Source of the DNA: Hydrogenophaga sp.
Lineage (GTDB): Bacteria > Pseudomonadota > Gammaproteobacteria > Burkholderiales > Burkholderiaceae_C
Direction: 5' to 3'
NCBI GenBank assembly: GCA_030684755.1
Contig: JAUXXN010000423.1
Span: 1 to 9,968, forward strand
Length of the DNA stretch: 9,968 bases
Part shown: positions 1-5,249 of the stretch, piece after piece
How the letters are laid out: every line of letters starts with the position of its first letter
Numbering within the stretch: position 1 is the first letter of the stretch
Notes under the pieces: generated by a model
What the model saw: the letters and a program-made list of their open reading frames with translations, nothing else
Database searches by the model: none
What the model was told of the DNA's origin: nothing
Position numbers and translations under genes: made by a program

Positions 1-24
1 CTCTACCAACTGAGCTAACGTCCC
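1..24 (-). tRNA. Partial tRNA gene (5' end only), probably a second tRNA-Lys
   Basis: The reverse complement reads as the first 24 nt of a tRNA: acceptor strand, D stem, D loop and the start of the closing D-stem strand. It is identical, base for base, to the same part of the complete tRNA-Lys gene at 107-182 (compare 159-182). The anticodon lies beyond the window edge, so the Lys assignment is inferred from this identity and the tandem position. The gene is cut by the window, not broken. Confidence 0.85.
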
Positions 25-83
25 ATCAATATGGATGGCAGCATCAAAATCTGACACCAAAAACTGAGGGAAAGAACCAACGC

Positions 84-103
84 TGATTGGCTCCGCCAAA
101 TCA
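84..103 (-). other. Stem-loop in the spacer between the two tRNA genes
   Basis: TTGGC (87-91), loop TCC (92-94) and GCCAA (95-99) form a perfect 5-bp stem. It extends by three more pairs (84-86 with 101-103) if A100 is bulged. In the tRNA transcript this hairpin would begin only 3 nt after the encoded CCA of the first tRNA. No run of T follows, so it is not a standard terminator; a role in 3'-end processing of a two-tRNA precursor is possible but inferred. The rest of the 82-bp spacer shows nothing recognisable. Confidence 0.4.
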
Positions 104-106
104 ATG

Positions 107-182
107 TGGTGGGACGTGCGGGGGTCGAACCCACGACAAACGGATTAAAAGTCCGCTGCTCTACCAACTGAGCTAACGTCCC
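107..182 (-). tRNA. tRNA-Lys (anticodon UUU)
   Basis: The reverse complement folds as a complete 76-nt tRNA. The acceptor stem is 7 perfect pairs (GGGACGT with ACGTCCC), the D stem is GCTC/GAGC, and the anticodon stem is GCGGA/TCCGT with a terminal G-U pair. The anticodon loop is CTTTTAA, giving anticodon TTT at 149-147 and A37 at 146. The T arm has GTGGG/CCCGC and a TTCGACC loop. The discriminator is A and CCA is encoded (109-107). It decodes AAA/AAG. A second tRNA copy starts 82 bp downstream on the same strand. A37 is the position that carries t6A or its cyclic form in ANN-decoding tRNAs, and the enzyme for the cyclic form, tcdA, lies just upstream. Confidence 0.97.
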
Positions 183-223
183 ACTTTTTCGCAAATCAAG
201 TCATATGCTCTGCGCAGCCTCAA

Positions 224-229
224 ATTATA
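224..229 (-). promoter_or_regulatory. Possible -10 element for the tRNA-Lys genes
   Basis: On the minus strand 229-224 reads TATAAT, the exact sigma-70 -10 consensus, in the 89-bp gap between tcdA and the tRNA. Initiation about 7 nt downstream would give a leader of roughly 35 nt before the tRNA 5' end at 182, a normal arrangement for a tRNA precursor. No good -35 box stands 16-18 bp upstream; a TTGACG lies only 1 bp away, which is too close. It is therefore a candidate from one hexamer only. The tRNAs could also be reached by read-through from tcdA. Confidence 0.4.
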
Positions 230-271
230 GCGTCAATTTCACCCGTCATTTACCCTATCCAGACGCTTTTT

Positions 272-1087
272 TTATTTTGCTGACAAGGCGTTCAAAACAC
301 ATCCCGCTGCACAGAGACCAAACGTTGCTGTCACGCTCACCACAGACCCGTAGCCATGGCAATTGAGCGATCCGTCGGCTGCTGCGTCAATGGCACACGA
401 AGCATCGGGCGGTGCGACAGCCTCCCGGCTGAAAACACAGGTCACCTGCATGCGGCCCTTGCGGGAACCACTGTGTTGTTTGCGCAAACGGTAGCGCAAC
501 TGAGCCAGCAAGGGGTCGTGTGTGACATCGGCGAGGTCTTCTACTTCCACGTCTTGCGCACGGCGCTTGCCACCAGCTGCGCCCACCGTGACGAAAGGAA
601 CACCATTTGAAACCGCCCACACCGCCAGTGCGGTCTTGGCACGTACTTGATCACAAGCATCAATCAGCGCAGAGGGTTGATGCACACCTTGACCCAGAGC
701 AGACGTCATCAATGCTGGCCAATTGTCGGGCGTGACGAAGTCGTCGATCACGTCAACAAGGCAATCGGGGTGAATCAAGGCGATACGCTCGCGCATGGCT
801 TCGGCCTTGGACTGCCCCAGCGTAGGCTCTAACGCGTGAATCTGCCGGTTGATGTTGGATTCGGAAACATGGTCCAAGTCGATCAGGGTGAGCCTGCGCA
901 CCCCGCTGCGCGCCAGCGCTTCAACAGACCAAGAGCCCACGCCACCCATACCGACCACCACCACGTGCGCGTCGAAAATGCGCTGCGCGCCCTCAACGCC
1001 ATACAGGCGACGCAAGCCGCCGAAGCGCCGCTCAAAGGATTCGGAGGTGTCTGGCCGACTCGGCTCAGCTCCCGTCATGGCGGTCAC
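272..1087 (-). CDS. tcdA: tRNA threonylcarbamoyladenosine dehydratase (TcdA/CsdL)
   Basis: An E1-like (ThiF/MoeB fold) enzyme of about 271 aa, the usual family length. TcdA uses ATP to dehydrate t6A at position 37 of ANN-decoding tRNAs into cyclic t6A. Numbered from the GTG start, residues 19-30 carry the family opening RRFGGLRRLYG. GMGGVG at 46-51 is the nucleotide-binding loop, Asp70/Asp72 lie in LIDLDHV, and NRQIHAL at 80-86 is the conserved adenylation segment. DDFVTPDN and the C-terminal VTATFG also match E. coli TcdA as I remember it. Start choice: GGAG at 1096-1093 is 5 nt from GTG 1087 but 14 nt from the in-frame ATG 1078, so GTG is favoured. It would overlap the upstream stop as GTGA, suggesting translational coupling to the transporter gene. 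The reading frame stays open upstream to 1246, but that part lies inside the transporter gene. In E. coli the gene works with the CsdA-CsdE sulfur relay; no such genes are visible here. Confidence 0.93.
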   Translation of the reverse strand: MTAMTGAEPSRPDTSESFERRFGGLRRLYGVEGAQRIFDAHVVVVGMGGVGSWSVEALARSGVRRLTLIDLDHVSESNINRQIHALEPTLGQSKAEAMRERIALIHPDCLVDVIDDFVTPDNWPALMTSALGQGVHQPSALIDACDQVRAKTALAVWAVSNGVPFVTVGAAGGKRRAQDVEVEDLADVTHDPLLAQLRYRLRKQHSGSRKGRMQVTCVFSREAVAPPDASCAIDAAADGSLNCHGYGSVVSVTATFGLCAAGCVLNALSAK

Positions 1088-2202
1088 CCGCGCTCCAACA
1101 ACCACATCTGGAAACGGAAGCCACCGATGGACCCGAGAAAGATGCCCGCGACCGCGATCATGCTGGTCAGGCTGAGCGTGGACAGGCCCGAGAGGCCCTG
1201 CCCAACCGTGCAACCCATGGCCGTTACACCACCCACGCCCATGCACACGGCACCCACCAGATGCAGTGCGGTGTCTTCGGTGCTGCGAAAGCCTTCCCAG
1301 CGAAAGCTGCGGCTCAGTTGCGCTTGCACAAAGGCGCCCACAACCACGCCAACCACCGTCACCACGCCCAGCGTCAGAACTTTGGTGGTGTCGCTGAAAA
1401 AGATCACCCAGTCCAAGGTGTAAGCCATGGGCGCGGTAAAGGTCAGCGATTCCATGCGACCGGTGTTGGTGGCCACGTAAACGGACTCCAGGGTTTCAGG
1501 GTGCTCAGCCACAAAACCCAAATGGCCGCTGACCCACCACATGGCCGCTATCAGCATCCCCAGGCCACCGCCGGCCAACAGGTTGTTGGCGTTGCGAAAG
1601 TCGGGGCCCAGAAGCGCCCACGCGATCAGGGCACCACCCACCAGCAAAGCCACCAACAAACCGGTGAAGGCCGGGTCCAGCCCAATGCCGGAGGCAACCC
1701 AGGCGGGCACGGCACTGCCTGCCGGTATGTCAAAGGCCACGCGGTCTACCGTGTTCACGCGAAATACAGCCAACACACCACGCAAGGTGGCAAAGGCGGC
1801 AAAGCCCATCACGAAAAAAACCACCAACGACTTCAGGCTGCCGGCGCCGATGCGCGCCAGGGTTTTGCTGCCGCAGCCCGACGCCAGCACCATGCCAAAA
1901 CCAAAGAGCCCACCGCCCACCAAGGCGGATAGCCAAATGATGCGGCCCGAAGCGTAAATGGTGTTCTTGGCATCGATCCAGCCCAACCAGGCCATGGTGT
2001 GAAACCCGATCATGGCCACACCCACCGCCATGCCCCAAGTGCGCATGCGCGTCCAGTCGCCCATGTTCACAATGTCGCTCAAGGCGCCCATGGTGCAAAA
2101 GTGCGTGCGTTGGGCGATGAATCCAAACGCCAATGCGATCGCGAAAGCGGCCCATAGCACCAGGGCTTGTAGTTTGTGAAGGTCAGCGATTTCCATGGGC
2201 GC
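1084..2202 (-). CDS. YeeE/YedE-family sulfur (probably thiosulfate) transporter, inner membrane
   Basis: A highly hydrophobic protein of about 372 aa with many predicted membrane segments, built as two similar halves as in YeeE/YedE (DUF395, TsuA-like) proteins. Numbered from GTG 2220, the signature cysteines are visible: Cys42 in THFCTMGA, Cys116 in ASGCGSKT and Cys337 in AMGCTVGQG, with an extra Cys326. In the characterised TsuA protein such cysteines line the path that passes thiosulfate across the membrane, so thiosulfate or a related sulfur compound is the likely substrate; this is family knowledge, not shown here. The start is uncertain: GTG 2220 has only a G-rich stretch next to it, while ATG 2202 and ATG 2196 have no clear ribosome binding site; 2202 is a compromise. 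No TusA/YeeD-like partner is visible in the window. It lies 66 bp (48 from the GTG) after cpoB and its stop abuts or overlaps tcdA. Confidence 0.88.
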   Translation of the reverse strand, partial: APMEIADLHKLQALVLWAAFAIALAFGFIAQRTHFCTMGALSDIVNMGDWTRMRTWGMAVGVAMIGFHTMAWLGWIDAKNTIYASGRIIWLSALVGGGLFGFGMVLASGCGSKTLARIGAGSLKSLVVFFVMGFAAFATLRGVLAVFRVNTVDRVAFDIPAGSAVPAWVASGIGLDPAFTGLLVALLVGGALIAWALLGPDFRNANNLLAGGGLGMLIAAMWWVSGHLGFVAEHPETLESVYVATNTGRMESLTFTAPMAYTLDWVIFFSDTTKVLTLGVVTVVGVVVGAFVQAQLSRSFRWEGFRSTEDTALHLVGAVCMGVGGVTAMGCTVGQGLSGLSTLSLTSMIAVAGIFLGSIGGFRFQMWLLERG

Positions 2203-2268
2203 CATTGTAGGAGCACGCACGCCCCCACCGACCGAACAGGGGCGCCTTGCTAACGCAAGAACAGATTT

Positions 2269-3072
2269 TTAGCGCAGGCGTGCAAGACGCTCGCGCCCAG
2301 CAGCCGCAGCTTCTGACTCGGGATAAGCTTTGACCAAGTCCTCTAGGGTACGGCGCGCTCCCCGGGCATCCTTCAACTCAATCTGACTGTTGGCAACAGC
2401 CAGCATGGCCTCGGGTGTACGCATGTGGGTGGGAAACTGTGTGATAAGCAGGCGGTGGCTGTCAACCGATTCTTTGTATGCACGGCTAGCATACTGCGCA
2501 TTACCCAACCAATACAAGCTCGACGGGGTGTAACCACTGTCCGGATAGCGGCGCAATAACGCGGAGTAAGCCGTGGCAGCCGCATCAAACTCGGAGCGGC
2601 GCAACATATCCATGGCCGTTTCAAAATCGCGTTTTTCTGACGGCAATGCGTTGAAGCTCACACCGTCGTGGGTGATGCGCAGGGGCTCTACCTGGCGCAG
2701 CCGTTCGTCCAGACCCGTTTGCACGTCTTTTTGTTGACGCTGGAGCTCGGACACCTCACGCGCGAGGTGTTCGTTTTGTCCACGCAGGCGAGCCAGATCG
2801 GCGCGCAATTGTTCCAGCTGATTCGCAAGATCCAGCAGGCTGCGCCGCATCACCGCTTGCGCATCGCGCACTTCTGCCTCTGCCGTTTCGCTCGCCTGGC
2901 GGTTGGCATCCACAACTTGGCGGTTGGCATCCACCTTTTGACGCAAATCGATGATTGCTTTACGAGCTTCATCATCGCCAAAAAAAGCGTGTGCCTGCAG
3001 CGGCCACATGAGGGAAGCGCCCAGCACCAAAGCTGAGAACCCCGGAAAGACAACACGAATCTTCATTGGCAT
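2269..3072 (-). CDS. cpoB: Cell division coordinator CpoB (YbgF), periplasmic
   Basis: Last gene of the classical Tol-Pal cluster, about 267 aa. In E. coli CpoB binds TolA and PBP1B and couples septal peptidoglycan synthesis to outer-membrane constriction. The N-terminus is a signal peptide (MKIRVV, then a hydrophobic run) with likely cleavage after AHA, about residue 29. A long charged stretch, about 33-128, rich in Q, R, E and L in heptad spacing, is the trimerising coiled coil. From about 145 to the end are TPR-like repeats (FDAAATAYSALLRRYPDSGY, YKESVDSHRLLITQFP, ARRTLEDLVKAYPESEA). Start: TTG 3081 would overlap the pal stop as TTGA; ATG 3072 lies 5 nt after that stop and ATG 3066 gives the neatest signal peptide. 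None has a clear ribosome binding site, suggesting translation coupled to pal. I chose 3072. Confidence 0.93.
   Translation of the reverse strand: MPMKIRVVFPGFSALVLGASLMWPLQAHAFFGDDEARKAIIDLRQKVDANRQVVDANRQASETAEAEVRDAQAVMRRSLLDLANQLEQLRADLARLRGQNEHLAREVSELQRQQKDVQTGLDERLRQVEPLRITHDGVSFNALPSEKRDFETAMDMLRRSEFDAAATAYSALLRRYPDSGYTPSSLYWLGNAQYASRAYKESVDSHRLLITQFPTHMRTPEAMLAVANSQIELKDARGARRTLEDLVKAYPESEAAAAGRERLARLR
2897..2934 (-). repeat. 21-bp-period tandem repeat inside the cpoB coiled coil
   Basis: A perfect 17-bp match occurs at 2897-2913 and 2918-2934 with a period of 21 bp. It encodes VDANRQ twice, offset by seven residues, so the repeat unit equals one coiled-coil heptad. It looks like a small in-frame duplication that keeps the helix register. 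Confidence 0.8.
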
Positions 3073-3077
3073 GGTGT

Positions 3078-3680
3078 TCAACGGTAGGTCAGTTCAACCC
3101 GGCGATTTTTGGCAAATGCGGCTTCGTCAAAACCGACAACAGCCGGTTTCTCTTCCCCAAAACTCACCGCCTCCATCTGTGCTTCGTTCACGCCCAACAG
3201 AGACAAAGTACGTCGCACCGCCTCGCTGCGCTTCTGGCCCAGTGCGAGGTTGTACTCGCGTCCACCACGCTCATCGGTATGGCCTTCGAGTGCCACGCGC
3301 CGGTTGCTGTTGGCAGACAAATACTTGGCATGTGCTTCCAGCACCGGGGCAAACTCAGCTCGGACCTCAAAACTGTCGAAATCAAAATACACCAGTCGGG
3401 CCATGGCGGTAGGCTGTGCTACGTCGCCGCCTGCCACCTCGACACCCGACACGCCACGCTGGTCTACAGCGCCGGCAGTACCGGCGGGACCCGCCGCGCC
3501 GCCCGACTGTAGGTCGCTCACGGCACTGCTGCTTCGGTCAACTACCGGCACTTCGTCGAGCTTGACATTGGAGCCACACGCAGCCAATGAGGCTGCAACC
3601 AAGGTCCCAACGATGACACCGGCCCAACGGCGCCCCGACGCCGAAATCGTTGCGGAAGTGGCGGCAGCTTTATTCAACAT
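3078..3680 (-). CDS. pal: Peptidoglycan-associated lipoprotein Pal
   Basis: Outer-membrane lipoprotein of 200 aa that binds peptidoglycan and TolB/TolA and draws the outer membrane in at the division site. The signal peptide ends in a lipobox, SLAAC, with Cys35 the expected lipidated residue. A flexible Gly/Ala-rich linker (about 57-93) follows. The OmpA-like peptidoglycan-binding domain spans about 95-200, with VYFDFDS, GHTDERGGREYNLALGQKR and NRRVELTYR at its conserved sites. The linker makes it longer than E. coli Pal (173 aa). The ATG at 3680 has a good ribosome binding site, AGAGGA at 3692-3687, 6 nt away. It sits between tolB (81 bp upstream) and cpoB (abutting), the standard tolB-pal-cpoB order. 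Confidence 0.97.
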   Translation of the reverse strand: MLNKAAATSATISASGRRWAGVIVGTLVAASLAACGSNVKLDEVPVVDRSSSAVSDLQSGGAAGPAGTAGAVDQRGVSGVEVAGGDVAQPTAMARLVYFDFDSFEVRAEFAPVLEAHAKYLSANSNRRVALEGHTDERGGREYNLALGQKRSEAVRRTLSLLGVNEAQMEAVSFGEEKPAVVGFDEAAFAKNRRVELTYR

Positions 3681-3686
3681 GTGATG

Positions 3687-3692
3687 TCCTCT
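3687..3692 (-). promoter_or_regulatory. Ribosome binding site of pal
   Basis: AGAGGA on the minus strand, 6 nt before the pal ATG, is the clearest Shine-Dalgarno sequence of the tolB-pal-cpoB run and fixes the pal start. The rest of the 81-bp tolB-pal gap (3681-3761) shows no terminator or other recognisable signal, so the two genes are probably co-transcribed. Confidence 0.7.
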
Positions 3693-3761
3693 ACAAACAG
3701 ATGGTGGAAATTCGTGGAATCAGAATCAGAAGCGGGTTTGTTCCCCGTGTTCCAGAAAAGT

Positions 3762-5078
3762 TCAGCGCAGGAAAGGGCCCCATTCAGGCTCGCGTATGTC
3801 ACCCTGGGCACCCGCCAACCGGGTTTTAATGCGGCCATCCACCGTAGTAGTCATGAGAGCTTCCTGCCCCCTGTCCCGGGTGGCATAAATGATCATGCGG
3901 CTGTTGGGCGAAAAGCTGGGGCTTTCGTCGGCGGCGCCGGCGGTCAGTGCAGTCACAGTGCCGCTGGCAAGCTCCATCACATGCAGGCGGAAGGCCCCGC
4001 TGACGCGGGAGATGAACGCCAGCCAGCGCCCGTCAGGGCTCGGTGCTGGCGAGATGTTGTAGTTGCCAGCAAAAGACACACGTTCGGCGTTGCCGCCTTG
4101 TGCACCCATGCGGTAGATCTGAGGCGAACCACCACGATCACTGACAAAATAAATACTCTTCCCGTCAGCGCTGAAGACGGGTTCGGTATCGATGCTGGCC
4201 GACTGCGTCAAGCGGCGCAGTTGACCACCGTTGGTGTCCATTGCGTACACTTGGGCACTGCCCGAGAGCGACAGCGTAGCCAACAACTGGCTGCCATCAG
4301 GTGACCAGGCGGGTGCGCTGTTGGACCCCTTGAAGTTGGCCAACAAACGGCGCTTACCTGAAGCCACATCGTGTGCATAAATCACCGGCTTACGGGCTTC
4401 AAACGACACATAGGCCAGCTGGAGTCCACCGGGTGCCCAGTTGGGGGAGATGATCGGCTCTGAGCTGGTCAATGCGGCCCGTGCGTTTTCACCATCGGCA
4501 TCGGCCACCCACAGGTTGTAGCGGGGGCCTGCTTTGGTTACATAGGCGATGCGGGTAGAAAAAACACCCTTTTCGCCCGTGATCTTCTCGTACACGTAAT
4601 CTGCAACGCGGTGAGCGGCCAGCCGCAGCTCTTGCGCAGATACCGGGTAACTCAGGCCGCCCAGGTCTTGACCGCGCACCACATCCCAGAGCCTAAAACG
4701 CACATCAAACCGGCCATCGGCCAGACGCATCACGCTGCCGGTGAGCAAGGAGTCGGCTCCTTTGTCGCGCCATGAGGCCAATTCTGGACGGGACGTTTCA
4801 TCAAGCCCGCCTGTGATCGGTGGCACGAAACGGAATTGACCGCTGCGCTCCAAATCGGCTCGCACGATCGCAGCGATATCTTGGCTGGCTGCATCGTTGC
4901 CACGAAAGCTCACAGCGGAAAAAGGGAACTGGGTCAAACCTACGCCGGAGACTTCAACTCGGAACTGTGCGCGGGCGTCGCGAATAGGCAAGGTGAGCGC
5001 AGGCAAAGCAAGCATGGCGCCCAGCATTGCACGCCGTTGGGCCGAGAGTCTGAGATCAAATCGGGTCAAATCCAGCAT
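3762..5078 (-). CDS. tolB: Tol-Pal system periplasmic protein TolB
   Basis: Periplasmic protein of 438 aa that links TolA in the inner membrane to Pal in the outer membrane. Residues 1-37 form a signal peptide ending ARA before QFRVEVSGVG, the usual mature N-terminus. Residues about 38-165 are the alpha/beta N-terminal domain. From about 170 onward is a beta-propeller with WD40-like (PD40) repeats, seen as PNWAPGGLQLAYVS, PAWSPDGSQLLATLS, PVFSADGKSIYFVSD, PAPSPDGRWLAFIS and PSFSPNSRMIIYATR. Length is close to E. coli TolB (430 aa). The ribosome binding site is awkward: TAAGG touches ATG 5078 directly, while TTG at codon 4 would be better spaced. The signal peptide contains twin arginines (QRRAML). 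Unusually, tolA is not upstream; the next gene is divergent msbA. Confidence 0.96.
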   Translation of the reverse strand: MLDLTRFDLRLSAQRRAMLGAMLALPALTLPIRDARAQFRVEVSGVGLTQFPFSAVSFRGNDAASQDIAAIVRADLERSGQFRFVPPITGGLDETSRPELASWRDKGADSLLTGSVMRLADGRFDVRFRLWDVVRGQDLGGLSYPVSAQELRLAAHRVADYVYEKITGEKGVFSTRIAYVTKAGPRYNLWVADADGENARAALTSSEPIISPNWAPGGLQLAYVSFEARKPVIYAHDVASGKRRLLANFKGSNSAPAWSPDGSQLLATLSLSGSAQVYAMDTNGGQLRRLTQSASIDTEPVFSADGKSIYFVSDRGGSPQIYRMGAQGGNAERVSFAGNYNISPAPSPDGRWLAFISRVSGAFRLHVMELASGTVTALTAGAADESPSFSPNSRMIIYATRDRGQEALMTTTVDGRIKTRLAGAQGDIREPEWGPFLR

Positions 5079-5249
5079 CCTTAGTTTGGGTATCGTTCAA
5101 GCACGCGTACGAACTGTGTTGGAATCGGGCGAATATTTGTAAACAGATAATAACGGACGTCCATAGACGCCCCGTGACAAGATGTGAAAGCCGTCAACCC
5201 AATTCACAACACCTCGTCGAACGACAACCAGCAAGTATCCTGACTCTCT
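5079..5249. promoter_or_regulatory. Divergent intergenic region between tolB and msbA
   Basis: This 171-bp gap must hold the nearest promoters for both the tolB run and msbA. Two -10-like hexamers overlap on opposite strands: GATAAT at 5146-5151 (plus, towards msbA) and TATTAT at 5152-5147 (minus, towards tolB). Neither has a convincing -35 box 16-18 bp away. A perfect 8-bp palindrome, GGACGTCC, lies at 5155-5162 beside them and could be an operator or chance. Start sites and regulators cannot be assigned from the sequence alone. Confidence 0.35.

Noticed and set aside
230..266. Inverted repeat GCGTC...GACGC after tcdA as a terminator
   Set aside because: A 5-bp stem with a 27-nt loop and no T tract in the right place is not convincing.
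1088..1246. Longer N-terminus of TcdA (open frame up to 1246)
   Set aside because: The extension lies inside the upstream transporter gene, its translation does not resemble the family, and the conserved N-terminus begins after GTG 1087 or ATG 1078.
1261..1932. Open frame of 223 codons on the plus strand opposite the YeeE-type gene
   Set aside because: It has a low-complexity, His/Gln/Gly-rich translation, is antisense to a recognised transporter and has no domain.
2246..2259. Hairpin CTTGC-TAAC-GCAAG between cpoB and the transporter gene as a terminator
   Set aside because: The stem is only 5 bp and on the minus strand, where the genes run, no T run follows it. A T run follows on the plus strand, where no gene ends.
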